This document shows positions 16,647-25,467 of a stretch of 64,000 bases of DNA, in pieces. Where the stretch lies: contig NZ_JADMKB010000101.1 in the NCBI RefSeq assembly GCF_018780075.1, forward strand, positions 60,816-124,815, given 5' to 3'. A model generated the notes under the pieces. It saw nothing but the letters and a program-made list of their open reading frames with translations. It was not told the DNA's origin and did no database searches. This DNA is from Hydrogenophaga sp. GTDB taxonomy: Bacteria; Pseudomonadota; Gammaproteobacteria; Burkholderiales; Burkholderiaceae_C. The position numbers were made by a program, and so were the translations under genes. Position 1 is the first letter of the stretch. Each line of letters opens with the position of its first letter.

Positions 16647-17079
16647 AGGTTTCAAGGTCTTGTGTGAGGGATTGAAGAAGGGCATCCGTCTCGGCCGCCT
16701 GCAAATGCAGGGCCTCGAACTCGGTCCGGGTCGATGCGCGCTCCATGCCGACCGCCAGCGCGCCCAGGCTCACGCGCTGCTTGTACAGGCCGACCCAGAC
16801 CTCGTCGATGCGCGGGTCGAGCCCGAACACGTAGCCGATCACCTGGTTAATGCGGGTCTCCAGCAGCGGGGTGTGAGGCGTGTTGGGCCACACCTGCGTC
16901 AACCAGCGCCACAGGGGTTCGTAGTCCAGGCAGCCGTCCAGCGCGTCTGGCGCGGCAGGCGCCAGCCCGCTGGCCGTGAGGCTGATCCAGATCGGCTGCT
17001 GGTCCCGTTCTTCGGCATAGATCCCCACCGGCAGGCGGGTCTCCAGCCGTTCGATCCGGACCGTCCAACGCGTGTTCAT
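16627..17079 (-). CDS. folB: dihydroneopterin aldolase family protein
   Basis: 150 residues; ATG 17079 overlaps the soxG stop as ATGA, so it is translationally coupled. The start RIERLETRLPVGIYAEERDQ matches the FolB first strand and its conserved Glu. A Lys (GLYKQRVSLGALAVGMERA) fits the family lysine. It is longer than usual (about 120), with a C-terminal helical tail. True FolB makes the pterin precursor of folate. Linked to the tetrahydrofolate-using sarcosine oxidase it may support folate supply, or be a repurposed paralogue; sequence alone does not decide. Confidence 0.78.
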   Translation of the reverse strand: MNTRWTVRIERLETRLPVGIYAEERDQQPIWISLTASGLAPAAPDALDGCLDYEPLWRWLTQVWPNTPHTPLLETRINQVIGYVFGLDPRIDEVWVGLYKQRVSLGALAVGMERASTRTEFEALHLQAAETDALLQSLTQDLETYASLAQ

Positions 17080-17681
17080 GTGAAGCGGCGCGTCACCAGG
17101 CCACATTCCTGCGTGCAGCGTTCCAGCATCAGCCAGACGTAGCCCCGGAAGCTGCTGCGCACCAGCACCTCGTAGACCGGTGCGTCGTCGGCCTGCCACA
17201 GCCAGACCGAGGCCTTGAAGAACACCGAGCCGGCGCTGGCCCCCGGGCCGAACACGCGCGGGTGCAGGTCCAGCGGGCAGCCCTGCGCGAGCACCTCGCG
17301 CACCGGGGTGCCGCTCAGGTGCAGCACGGTGTAGCCGCCACTGACGTCGGTGACCGCCACGTGCTGGCCCGCCAGGGCTTCGCGCAGCGCCGCTTCGATG
17401 GCGCCCGCCTGGCCCTTTGGCCCGATGACGAACCAGTCGTCCGGCCCGACCCAGACCAGCCGGTGCGTGTCGTTGGCGACCGTGGTGCAGGCCTGCGTGG
17501 GCAGGTCCAGGCCGAGGGCCTGCGACACGCCGTCGCGGAAGGCCGTGTCGTCCGGGTTGCCGCGAAGATTGAGCACGGACTGTCCATGGCGCCAGCCGGC
17601 CAGCAAGGACTGCCCGGTCGAGGCACGGGTGGTGGGCACACGGTCCATGGGCGCCACAGGGCGCTGTGAGGTATCAAGCAT
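17076..17681 (-). CDS. soxG: sarcosine oxidase subunit gamma
   Basis: 201 residues starting MLDTSQRPVAPMDRVP; its start overlaps the soxA stop by 8 bases. The body (GQSVLNLRGNPDDTAF, WVGPDDWFVIGP, VTDVSGGYTVLHLSG, CPLDLHPRVFGPG, YEVLVRSSFRGYVW) is the gamma subunit of heterotetrameric sarcosine oxidase, which resembles the GcvT fold and sits on the alpha subunit near the folate site. Part of the soxBDAG unit acting in the cytoplasm. Confidence 0.93.
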   Translation of the reverse strand: MLDTSQRPVAPMDRVPTTRASTGQSLLAGWRHGQSVLNLRGNPDDTAFRDGVSQALGLDLPTQACTTVANDTHRLVWVGPDDWFVIGPKGQAGAIEAALREALAGQHVAVTDVSGGYTVLHLSGTPVREVLAQGCPLDLHPRVFGPGASAGSVFFKASVWLWQADDAPVYEVLVRSSFRGYVWLMLERCTQECGLVTRRFT

Positions 17682-20673
17682 TTTGGCGCTCCGCTTTGGG
17701 ATCGAAGAAGACCGGGCTGGCGATGGTGGCGGTGTGGACGACGGGGCCGTTGGGGCCCACCTGGGAGATGTGGACGCGCTCGCCCATGCGGCCCAGTCCA
17801 CCCTTGACCAAGGCCATGGCGATGGACCGGCCCAGCGTCGGGCTCATGTAGCTGGAGGTGACGTGCCCGACCATGGGGGCGGTGGGGCCGGTGGGTGCCT
17901 CGTTGAGAATCTGTGCGCCCTCGGTCAGCACGAGGCTGGGGTCGTCCGGCAGCAGGCCGACGAGTTGCTTGCGATTGCTGCGCGCCGTGTCTTCGCGGGT
18001 GAGCGAACGCTTGCCCAGGCAGTCCTTGGTCTTGGTGACCAGGCCGCCCATGCCGAGGTCCATCGGGGTGACGGAACCGTCGGTGTCCTGGCCGATGATG
18101 ATGTAGCCCTTCTCGGCACGCAGCACGTGCATGGTCTCCGTGCCGTAGGGCGTGATGCCGTGCTCGGCACCGGCGGCGTGGATGGCTTCCCACACACGCA
18201 GGCCGTCTTCGGCCGCGGCGTTGACCTCGTAGCAGCGCTCGCCCGAGAAGCTGATGCGCATGATGCGGGCCTTGACACCGGCCACCGTGCCTTCGCGGTA
18301 CGACATGAAGGGAAAGGCCGTGTCGTCGAAGTCCACGTCGCTGCAGATCTTCTGCAACACCGCGCGGCTCTTGGGGCCGGCCACGATGGAGGTGGACCAG
18401 TGGTCGGTGGCGCTGGTCAGGTAGACCTTGAGGTGCGGCCACTCGGTCTGCAGCCAGCGCTCCATCCAGGCCAGCACGCGCGCCGCGCCGCCGGAGGTGG
18501 TGTGCATCAGGTAGTGGTTTTCGGCCAGGCGCACGGTCACGCCGTCGTCGAACACCATGCCGTTCTCATCGAGCATCAGGCCGTAGCGGCACTTGCCGAT
18601 CTCCAGCTTGGACCAGGCGTTGCTGTAGATCCAGTTGAGCAGCACGCTCGCGTCCGGGCCCTGGATGTCGATCTTGCCCAGCGTGGAGCCGTCCAGCGTG
18701 CCCACACCGTTGCGCACGGCCAGGGTTTCGCGGGCCACGGCGGCGTGCAGGTCTTCTCCCTTGCGGGGGTAGTACCAGGGGCGCTTCCACTGCCCCACGT
18801 CTTCAAACAGCGCGCCCTGCTTCACGTGCCAGTCGTGCATGGCGGTGGTGCGGATCGGATCGAAGGCGTCGCCCAGTTCCAGCCCGGCCAGCGCACCAAA
18901 AGTCACCGGCGTGTAGTTCGGGCGGAAGGTGGTGGTGCCGACCTGGGGAATGGACTTGCCCAGCGCCTGGGCCACGATGCCCATGCCGTTGATGTTGCCG
19001 GTCTTGCCCTGGTCGGTGCCGAAGCCCATGGCCGTGTAGCGCTTGACGTGCTCGATCGACTCGAAACCCTCGCGCACCGCGAGGTGGATGTCGGAGGCCG
19101 CGACGTCGTTCTGCAGGTCGACGAACTGTTTGGGCGCGCGGCTCACCGGCATGGCGTGTGGCACCAGCCAGAGGGCGCGGATGCTGCCCGCGTCCTGCGC
19201 CGCCACGACCGGAGCAGTCGCGTTGGCCGACAGGCCCAGCGCCTTCAGCGCCTGGGCACCTGCGGCCGCGCCATCGTCGGCACTGGCCTTGAGCGTGAGC
19301 TGACCGGCGCAGGCACCGGCCGACATTTCAGACTGCGCCGGAGCGCCCGGCAGGAAGGCCGCTTGCGCGTCGCTCCACACCGCCTTGCTGCCCGCCTGGC
19401 ACTGCAGGTGGATCACCGGGCTGACACCACCCGACAGCGCCACCAGGTCGCAAGCGATGTCACGCACGGCGCCGCTGAGCCGGTCCTGGCCGTCGATGGC
19501 CTGCACCAGCACAGCGCTCACGCGTTGGCCGCCACGGGCTTCAGTGATGACGTGGCCGGCCAGCACCGCAATGCCCTGTGCCTTGGCCCGCTGGCTCAGC
19601 GAACCCGACGGTTGCGAGCGCGCATCGACCACCTGCACGCTGGCACCGGCGGCCTTGAGTGCCAGGGCCGCGTCGTAGCCGGCGTCGTTGTTGGTGAAGA
19701 CCACGGCGTTGCGCCCGGGCAGCACGGCGTAGCGCCGCACATAGGTGGACACCGCGCCGGCCAGCATGATGCCGGGCAGGTCGTTGTTGCCGAACACCAG
19801 CGGACGCTCGTGCGCACCGGTGGCGATCACCACCTGCTTGGCCCGCACGCGCCACAGGCGCTCGCGGAACACCGGCGCCTGCTCGGCGCTCAGGTGGTCG
19901 GCGCGGCGCTCGACCAGGGTCACGAGGTCGTGGTCCTGGTAACCGAAGGCGGTGGTGCGAGGCAGCACGGTCACGTCGGGCAGCGCGGCCAGTTCGGCCA
20001 GCGCCTTCGCAACCCACTGAACGGCAGGCTGCCCATCGACGGACTCGTCGCTGGACAGCAGCCAGCCACCTGCCTCGGCCTGCTCGTCACACAGCACCAC
20101 ACGGGCACCGGAGCGTCCCGCGGCCAGCGCGGCCGCCAGGCCGGCAATGCCGGCGCCGACCACCAGCACGTCGCAGTGCGCGAAGCGCTTCTCGTAGCGG
20201 TCGGGGTCGGCTTCGCTGGGCGAGTGGCCCAGGCCGCTGGCCGCGCGGATGTGCTTCTCGAAGAAGTGCCAGGCCGCCTGCGAGGCCATGAAGGTCTTGT
20301 AATAGAAACCGGCCGGGATCAGGCGCGAGAACCAGCCGTTGACCGCGCCGGTGTCGAACTCGATGCTGGGCTTGGCGTGGATCGAGCGGGCGTTCAGGCC
20401 CTCGACCAGCGACACCTCGGTCATGCGGGCATTGGGCACGGTGCGGGCGCCGTCGAACAGCTGCACCAGCGCGTTGGGCTCTTCGACCCCGGCCGACAGG
20501 ATGCCGCGCGGGCGGTGGTACTTCCAGCTGCGCGCCACCATGGACACGCCGTTGGCGAGCAAGGCCGAGGCGAGCGTGTCGCCTTCCAGGCCCTGGTAGG
20601 CGCGGCCGTTGAAGCTGAAGTTGAGGCTGCGGCGGCGGTCGATGCGACCGCCGGTGGACAGACGGGTGGTCAT
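17674..20673 (-). CDS. soxA: sarcosine oxidase subunit alpha
   Basis: 999 residues, full family length. An N-terminal ferredoxin-like fold without iron-sulfur ligands (about 15-100; SFNGRAYQGLEGDTLASALL) comes first, then a Rossmann domain with VLVVGAGIAGLAAALAAG that binds NAD(+), and a C-terminal aminomethyltransferase-like domain from about residue 610 (GTTTFRPNYTPVTFGALAG, GTLDGSTLGKIDIQGPD, ERCYEVNAAAEDGLRVWEAI) that binds tetrahydrofolate. The complex oxidises sarcosine to glycine, passing the methyl carbon to THF as 5,10-methylene-THF and making hydrogen peroxide. ATG overlaps the soxD stop as ATGA. Confidence 0.96.
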   Translation of the reverse strand: MTTRLSTGGRIDRRRSLNFSFNGRAYQGLEGDTLASALLANGVSMVARSWKYHRPRGILSAGVEEPNALVQLFDGARTVPNARMTEVSLVEGLNARSIHAKPSIEFDTGAVNGWFSRLIPAGFYYKTFMASQAAWHFFEKHIRAASGLGHSPSEADPDRYEKRFAHCDVLVVGAGIAGLAAALAAGRSGARVVLCDEQAEAGGWLLSSDESVDGQPAVQWVAKALAELAALPDVTVLPRTTAFGYQDHDLVTLVERRADHLSAEQAPVFRERLWRVRAKQVVIATGAHERPLVFGNNDLPGIMLAGAVSTYVRRYAVLPGRNAVVFTNNDAGYDAALALKAAGASVQVVDARSQPSGSLSQRAKAQGIAVLAGHVITEARGGQRVSAVLVQAIDGQDRLSGAVRDIACDLVALSGGVSPVIHLQCQAGSKAVWSDAQAAFLPGAPAQSEMSAGACAGQLTLKASADDGAAAGAQALKALGLSANATAPVVAAQDAGSIRALWLVPHAMPVSRAPKQFVDLQNDVAASDIHLAVREGFESIEHVKRYTAMGFGTDQGKTGNINGMGIVAQALGKSIPQVGTTTFRPNYTPVTFGALAGLELGDAFDPIRTTAMHDWHVKQGALFEDVGQWKRPWYYPRKGEDLHAAVARETLAVRNGVGTLDGSTLGKIDIQGPDASVLLNWIYSNAWSKLEIGKCRYGLMLDENGMVFDDGVTVRLAENHYLMHTTSGGAARVLAWMERWLQTEWPHLKVYLTSATDHWSTSIVAGPKSRAVLQKICSDVDFDDTAFPFMSYREGTVAGVKARIMRISFSGERCYEVNAAAEDGLRVWEAIHAAGAEHGITPYGTETMHVLRAEKGYIIIGQDTDGSVTPMDLGMGGLVTKTKDCLGKRSLTREDTARSNRKQLVGLLPDDPSLVLTEGAQILNEAPTGPTAPMVGHVTSSYMSPTLGRSIAMALVKGGLGRMGERVHISQVGPNGPVVHTATIASPVFFDPKAERQNA

Positions 20674-20978
20674 ACCGCGGCTCCTTCGTTGACGACGGCG
20701 GCAAACTCGGCGGGCACCGGCTCACCGATCTTCCAGGTCGCCTCGAACCGGTAGCTCACCGTGTGGCGCAGCGCGTTGAACCAGCGACCGCAGCCGCTGG
20801 AGTGGCGCCACTGTTCGTGCTGCAGCCCTTTGGGGTTTTTGCGCATGAACACGTAGTCGCCCCACTCGGCGTCGCTCATGGCCTCGGAGTTCAGCGGACG
20901 GACGATGCCGCCCTCACCACCGCAGGTGAATTCGATCTCGGCGCGCGTGCCGCAGAAGGGACAGTTGATTTGCAACAT
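20670..20978 (-). CDS. soxD: sarcosine oxidase subunit delta
   Basis: 102 residues starting MLQINCPFCG. The small delta subunit binds one zinc; CPFCG near the start and HSSGCGRWF about residue 63 supply the Cys3His ligand set. WGDYVFMRKNPKG and HEQWRHSSGCGRWFN are family signatures. A repeat element (21021-21098) lies in the 123-base gap after soxB; the stop overlaps the soxA start. Confidence 0.94.
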   Translation of the reverse strand: MLQINCPFCGTRAEIEFTCGGEGGIVRPLNSEAMSDAEWGDYVFMRKNPKGLQHEQWRHSSGCGRWFNALRHTVSYRFEATWKIGEPVPAEFAAVVNEGAAV

Positions 20979-21020
20979 GGTTTTCTTTCTCAAAGAACGG
21001 AGGCTGCGGTGTTTTGCCAA

Positions 21021-21098
21021 GGGCACCGCCGGGCCGGCTTTGCCGGACGGCCAGTGCCGCCCCCCTGGGGGGGTGACGCGAAGCGGCGCGGGGGGGTC
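21021..21098 (-). repeat. GC-rich intergenic repeat, type 1, copy after soxB
   Basis: About 78 bp, nearly identical to the copies at 22426-22505 and 36981-37063 (the latter inverted, like its gene). On the transcript it begins 3-4 bases after the soxB stop and contains a C-run/G-run hairpin and a CCGGC/GCCGG hairpin. It is in the same orientation relative to transcription as the other stop-anchored copies. Confidence 0.85.
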
Positions 21099-21101
21099 AT
21101 C

Positions 21102-22346
21102 TCAATGCGCGACGCCAGCAGCGCCGTGTTCGTCGATCAGGTGACCGTTGGAGAAGCGGTTCAGCGACAGCGCTTCGTTGAGCGCGTGCGGTCGGTCTTG
21201 CGCCACCGTGTGGGCCATGGCCCAGCCCGAGCCCGGCGTGGCCTTGAAGCCGCCGGTGCCCCAGCCGCAGTTGATGTAGAGCCCCTTGACCGGGGTCAGG
21301 CCGATGATCGGGCAGGCGTCGGGCGAGACATCGACGATGCCGCCCCACTGGCGGTTCATGCGCACGCGCGAGAACAGCGGGAACATCTCCACGATGGCCT
21401 GCAGCGTGTGCTCGATGGTGTGGAAGCTGCCGCGCTGGCCGTAGCCGTTGTACTGGTCCACGCCCGCGCCGATCACCAGGTCGCCCTTGTCGGACTGGCT
21501 GATGTAGGCGTGGATGGCGTTGCTCATCAGCACGCAGGGAAAGATGGGTTTCAGCGGTTCAGACACCAGCGCCTGCAGCGGCTTGCTCTCGATGGGCAGG
21601 CGGATGTCGGCCATGCTGGCCATCACGCTGGAATGCCCGGCCGCGACGATGGCGACCTTCTTGGCCTTGATGAAGCCCTTGACCGTGTCCACGCCGACCA
21701 CGGCACCGCCATCGCGGCGGATGCCGGTGACCTCGCAGTTCTGGATCAGGTCCACGCCGTGTGCGTCGGCCGCGCGGGCAAAGCCCCAGGCCACCGCATC
21801 GTGCCGGGCCACGCCGCCGCGCCGCTGCAGCGAAGCGCCCAGCACGGGATAGCGCGTGTTCAGGTTGATGTACGGGATCATTTCCTTGATCTGCGCCGGC
21901 GTGACCACCTCGCCGTCCACCCCGTTCAAGCGGTTCGCGTTGACGCGGCGCTCGATGTCGCGCATCTCCTGCAGCGTGTGGCCGAGGTTGAGCACGCCGC
22001 GCTGGCTGAACATGACGTTGTAGTTCAGGTCCTGCGACAGGCCTTCCCACAGCTGCATGGATTTCTCGTACAGCGCGGTGGACTCGTCCCACAGGTAGTT
22101 GGAGCGCACGATGGTGGTGTTGCGCGCGGTGTTGCCACCGCCCAGGTAACCCTTCTCGATCACCGCGATGTTGCGCAGGCCGTGTTCCTTGGCCAGGTAG
22201 TAGGCCGTGGCCAGGCCGTGGCCGCCCCCACCCACCACCACCACGTCGTATTCGCGCTGGGGTTCGGGCGAGCGCCACTGCTTCTGCCAGCCCTCGTGGT
22301 AGGACATGCTGTTGCGCAGCAGGGACCAGATGGAAAAATGTTGCAT
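21102..22346 (-). CDS. soxB: sarcosine oxidase subunit beta
   Basis: 414 residues. The dinucleotide-binding motif [20 protein letters not shown] (about 33-52) binds FAD, and His182 in [12 protein letters not shown] matches the histidine that carries covalent FMN in heterotetrameric sarcosine oxidase. [15 protein letters not shown] near residue 75 lies by the flavin. It is the oxidising subunit: electrons from sarcosine go FAD to FMN to oxygen. Preceded by GAAAGAACC and, further up, a repeat element that separates it from sdaA. Confidence 0.96.
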   Translation of the reverse strand: MQHFSIWSLLRNSMSYHEGWQKQWRSPEPQREYDVVVVGGGGHGLATAYYLAKEHGLRNIAVIEKGYLGGGNTARNTTIVRSNYLWDESTALYEKSMQLWEGLSQDLNYNVMFSQRGVLNLGHTLQEMRDIERRVNANRLNGVDGEVVTPAQIKEMIPYINLNTRYPVLGASLQRRGGVARHDAVAWGFARAADAHGVDLIQNCEVTGIRRDGGAVVGVDTVKGFIKAKKVAIVAAGHSSVMASMADIRLPIESKPLQALVSEPLKPIFPCVLMSNAIHAYISQSDKGDLVIGAGVDQYNGYGQRGSFHTIEHTLQAIVEMFPLFSRVRMNRQWGGIVDVSPDACPIIGLTPVKGLYINCGWGTGGFKATPGSGWAMAHTVAQDRPHALNEALSLNRFSNGHLIDEHGAAGVAH

Positions 22347-22425
22347 GGGGGTTCTTTCTTTTGACCTGTTCAGCTGTTCATACCGCCGGAGCGCGGACCG
22401 CCCCGAGTGCAGGGCTCAAACCAGA

Positions 22426-22505
22426 GGCACCGCCGGGCTGGCTCTGCCAGACGGCCAGTGCCGCCCCCCTTGAGGGGGGAGACGCGAAGCGGCGCAGGGG
22501 GTGTT
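22426..22505 (-). repeat. GC-rich intergenic repeat, type 1, copy after sdaA
   Basis: About 80 bp. On the transcript it starts within 10 bases of the sdaA stop (TGAACATGAAACACCCCC) and precedes soxB. It carries an open frame MKHPLRR-like of about 43 codons ending shortly before soxB; this frame also exists in the dgcA copy and may be incidental. Confidence 0.85.
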
Positions 22506-22511
22506 TCATGT

Positions 22512-23888
22512 TCAGCATTCAACGATGTTCACGGCCAGGCCTCCGCGCGAGGTCTCTTTGTATTTCGTCATCATGTCGGCGCCGGTTTGGCGCATGGTGC
22601 GGATGACCTTGTCCAGGCTCACGAAGTGCGTGCCGTCACCGCGCAGCGCCATGCGTGCGGCGTTGATGGCCTTGACCGAGGCGATCGCGTTGCGCTCGAT
22701 GCACGGGATCTGCACCAACCCGCCGATGGGGTCACAGGTCAGGCCCAGGTGGTGCTCCATGCCGATCTCGGCCGCGTTCTCCACCTGCTCGGGTGTGCCG
22801 CCCATGACCTGTGCCAGCGCGCCAGCGGCCATGGAGCAGGCCACACCGACCTCGCCCTGGCAGCCGACCTCGGCGCCCGAGATCGAGGCGTTTTCCTTGT
22901 AGAGAATGCCGATGGCCGCTGCGGTCAGCAGGAAGTCGATCACCCCCTGTTCGCTGGCACCGGGCACGAAACGGCTGTAGTAGTGCAGCACCGCGGGCAC
23001 GATGCCGGCCGCGCCGTTGGTGGGCGCCGTGACCACGCGCCCCCCGGCGGCGTTTTCTTCGTTGACCGCCAGCGCGTACAGGTTGATCCAGTCCATCACC
23101 TGCAGCGGGTCTTTGAGTGCCGCCTCCGGGTGCTCGGTCAGCGAGCGGTGCAGCTCGCTGGCGCGCCGCTTGACCTGGAAGCCACCGGGCAGCACGCCCT
23201 CGGTGGCCACACCGCGCTTCACGCAGGCCTGCATCACGGCCCAGATGCGCAGCAGATCGGCGCGCACCGTGTCGGCATCTCGCCAGGCCAGCTCGTTGTG
23301 CCACATCACCTGGGCGATGTTCAGGCCGCTGTCCTTGCAGCGCTGCAGCAGCTCGTCCCCGGTGGTGAAGGGATGGGGCAACACCTTGCGGTCGGGCACC
23401 AGCGCCGGTTGTCCTTCGGCATCCTGGTTGATGACGAAACCGCCACCGATGGAGTAGTAGGTTTTCTCCAGCAAGGGCTCGCCATCCGCCGCGAAGGCGA
23501 AGAGGCGCATGCCATTGGGGTGGAAAGGCAAGGCCTTGCGCAGGAACTTCAGGCCCTCGCGCTCGTTGAAGGCGATGCGATGGATGCCCAGCAGGTTCAG
23601 CGTCTGCGACGCGCGCAGGGCCAGCAGGCGCGGCGCGATCACGTCGGGATCGATCCGGTCGGGCGCTTCGCCTTCCAGGCCCAGCAGCACGGCCTTGTCG
23701 CTGCCGTGGCCTTTGCCGGTGGCGCCGAGCGAGCCGTACAGCTCGCAACGCACCGACTGCACGGCAGGCAGCAGGCCGCCGTCGCGCAGGGCCTGCGCGA
23801 ACAGCAGCGCCGCGCGCATGGGCCCGACCGTGTGCGAGCTGCTCGGCCCAATGCCGATCTTGAACAGGTCGAAGGTGCTGAGGGACAT
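22512..23888 (-). CDS. sdaA: L-serine ammonia-lyase, iron-sulfur type
   Basis: 458 residues, single-chain form. The N-terminal domain starts [20 protein letters not shown], the substrate-positioning motif; the C-terminal catalytic domain contains [19 protein letters not shown] and [19 protein letters not shown] with the cysteines that ligate the 4Fe-4S cluster. It converts serine to pyruvate and ammonia. Located 16 bases after glyA, it completes conversion of sarcosine-derived glycine and methylene-THF to pyruvate. Confidence 0.95.
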   Translation of the reverse strand: MSLSTFDLFKIGIGPSSSHTVGPMRAALLFAQALRDGGLLPAVQSVRCELYGSLGATGKGHGSDKAVLLGLEGEAPDRIDPDVIAPRLLALRASQTLNLLGIHRIAFNEREGLKFLRKALPFHPNGMRLFAFAADGEPLLEKTYYSIGGGFVINQDAEGQPALVPDRKVLPHPFTTGDELLQRCKDSGLNIAQVMWHNELAWRDADTVRADLLRIWAVMQACVKRGVATEGVLPGGFQVKRRASELHRSLTEHPEAALKDPLQVMDWINLYALAVNEENAAGGRVVTAPTNGAAGIVPAVLHYYSRFVPGASEQGVIDFLLTAAAIGILYKENASISGAEVGCQGEVGVACSMAAGALAQVMGGTPEQVENAAEIGMEHHLGLTCDPIGGLVQIPCIERNAIASVKAINAARMALRGDGTHFVSLDKVIRTMRQTGADMMTKYKETSRGGLAVNIVEC

Positions 23889-23904
23889 GTGGTGCTGCCC
23901 AGGT

Positions 23905-25164
23905 TCAGCCGTAGACCGGGAAGGCCGCGGTCAGCGCGGCCACGTCGGCGCGCACGCGGGCGACCACGGTTTCGTCTTCCGGGTGGTCGAGCAGATCGGC
24001 GATCAGGTGGCCCACTTGGATGGCCTCGGCTTCCTTGAAGCCGCGGGTCGTCATGGCCGGCGAGCCCAGGCGCACACCGCTGGTCACCATCGGCTTCTCG
24101 GGGTCGTTGGGGATGGCGTTCTTGTTGACGGTGATGTGGGCCTGGCCCAGCAGCGCTTCGGCGGCCTTGCCGGTCATGCCCTTGGCGCGCAAATCGACCA
24201 GCATCACGTGGCTCTCGGTGCGGCCCGAGACGATGCGCAGGCCACGCGCCACCAGCGTGTCGGCCAGCGCCGCAGCGTTCTTCACCACCTGCTGCTGATA
24301 GGCCTTGAACCCGGGCGACAGCGCCTCGTTGAAAGCCACCGCCTTGGCCGCGATCACATGCATCAGCGGCCCGCCCTGCAGGCCGGGGAAGATGGCGCTG
24401 TTGATCGCCTTCTCGTGCTCGGGACGCATCAGGATGATGCCGCCGCGCGGCCCGCGCAGGCTCTTGTGGGTGGTGCTGGTGACGATGTCGGCGTGGGGAA
24501 TCGGGTTCGGGTACTCGCCGGCGGCGATCAGGCCGGCGTAGTGGGCCATGTCCACCATCAGCAGGGCACCCACGTCTTTGGCGACCTTGGCGAAGCGCTC
24601 GAAATCGATGCGCAGCGCGTAGGCCGAAGCCCCGGCGATGATGATCTTGGGCTTGGACTCGTGGGCCTTGCGCTCCATCGCGTCGTAGTCGATCTCTTCC
24701 TTCTCGTTCAGGCCGTAGGACACGACGTTGAACCATTTGCCGCTCATGTTCAGCGCCATGCCGTGCGAGAGGTGGCCGCCTTCGGCCAGGTTCATGCCCA
24801 TGAAGGTGTCGCCGGGTTTCATGAAGGCCATGAACACGGCCTCGTTGGCCTGCGCGCCCGAGTGCGCCTGCACGTTGGCGCCCCAGCCGTGCGCGTCGGC
24901 GCCGAACAGTTGCTTGACGCGGTCGATGGCCAGCTGCTCGGCCTGGTCGACGAACTCGCAGCCGCCGTAGTAGCGGCGGCCCGGGTAGCCCTCGGCGTAC
25001 TTGTTGGTGAGCTGGCTGCCCTGGGCCATCATCACCGCAGGCGAGGTGTAGTTCTCGCTGGCGATCAGCTCGATGTGCTGTTCCTGGCGCTGGTGCTCCT
25101 GCTGGACGATGGACCACAGGGCCGGATCGGAGGCCTGCAAGGACTGTTTCTGGTAGCTGAACAT
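23905..25164 (-). CDS. glyA: serine hydroxymethyltransferase
   Basis: 419 residues from ATG 25164 with AGGA upstream. The PLP lysine is Lys234 in [37 protein letters not shown] and [18 protein letters not shown] are classic. It condenses glycine with 5,10-methylene-THF to serine, consuming both products of sarcosine oxidase. It is the first gene of the sox operon, behind a box shared with the choX operon (25237-25294), which suggests it is the catabolic GlyA. Confidence 0.95.
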   Translation of the reverse strand: MFSYQKQSLQASDPALWSIVQQEHQRQEQHIELIASENYTSPAVMMAQGSQLTNKYAEGYPGRRYYGGCEFVDQAEQLAIDRVKQLFGADAHGWGANVQAHSGAQANEAVFMAFMKPGDTFMGMNLAEGGHLSHGMALNMSGKWFNVVSYGLNEKEEIDYDAMERKAHESKPKIIIAGASAYALRIDFERFAKVAKDVGALLMVDMAHYAGLIAAGEYPNPIPHADIVTSTTHKSLRGPRGGIILMRPEHEKAINSAIFPGLQGGPLMHVIAAKAVAFNEALSPGFKAYQQQVVKNAAALADTLVARGLRIVSGRTESHVMLVDLRAKGMTGKAAEALLGQAHITVNKNAIPNDPEKPMVTSGVRLGSPAMTTRGFKEAEAIQVGHLIADLLDHPEDETVVARVRADVAALTAAFPVYG

Positions 25165-25236
25165 GGGGTGTTTCCTCGGGTCTTGTGGGTGTGGCGAACT
25201 GGAGTGAATCTTCGGTTTCAACCCTTGTCGGTGCTG

Positions 25237-25294
25237 CGCTGATCACGCCAATTTCTGTCTTGATTCCGACATGTGCAGACGTCGGATTCCGACA
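25237..25294 (-). promoter_or_regulatory. putative GbdR-type operator upstream of glyA-sox operon
   Basis: Read on the minus strand, TGTCGGAATC occurs twice 23 bp apart (25294-25285 and 25271-25262), and the second copy continues into a 35-bp block (25271-25237) that matches the box before choX (29885-29851) at 31 of 35 positions. The conserved parts are TGTCGGAATCA, CAGAAA, TGGCGTG and TCAGCG. Direct repeats of about two helical turns suit an AraC-family activator. The regulator at 45373 is the obvious candidate. Confidence 0.6.
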
Positions 25295-25360
25295 CGGCCG
25301 CGGGCAGTGACACAGGGAGAACACACAGAATCCAGCCGGAGCGCGTGTCCGAGCCCAGGG

Positions 25361-25465
25361 CACCCGTGGAACCGGCTCTGCCGGGCCACAGGGTGCGTCC
25401 CCCTCGAAGCGCCGCAGGCGCGCAACAAAGGGGGAAGCCGCGTCAGCGGCGCAGGGGGTGCTTCA
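25361..25465 (-). repeat. GC-rich intergenic repeat, type 2, after betA
   Basis: Starts right behind the betA stop on the transcript (TGAAGTGAAGCACCCCC) and shares CCGTGGAACCGGCT and GCCGGGCCA with the copy at 49771-49862, and the CACCCCCTGCGCCGC end with type 1 copies. With the operator block it fills the 303-base gap between betA and glyA; no gene is seen there. Confidence 0.75.
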
Positions 25466-25467
25466 CT

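Noticed and set aside
17350..20754. 1134-codon open frame on the plus strand opposite soxA
   Set aside because: It is a shadow of the real 999-residue SoxA on the other strand; high GC keeps antisense frames open and the translation has no recognisable domain.
25165..25236. Glycine riboswitch in the glyA leader
   Set aside because: The leader is short and lacks the paired-aptamer sequence blocks expected of glycine riboswitches.
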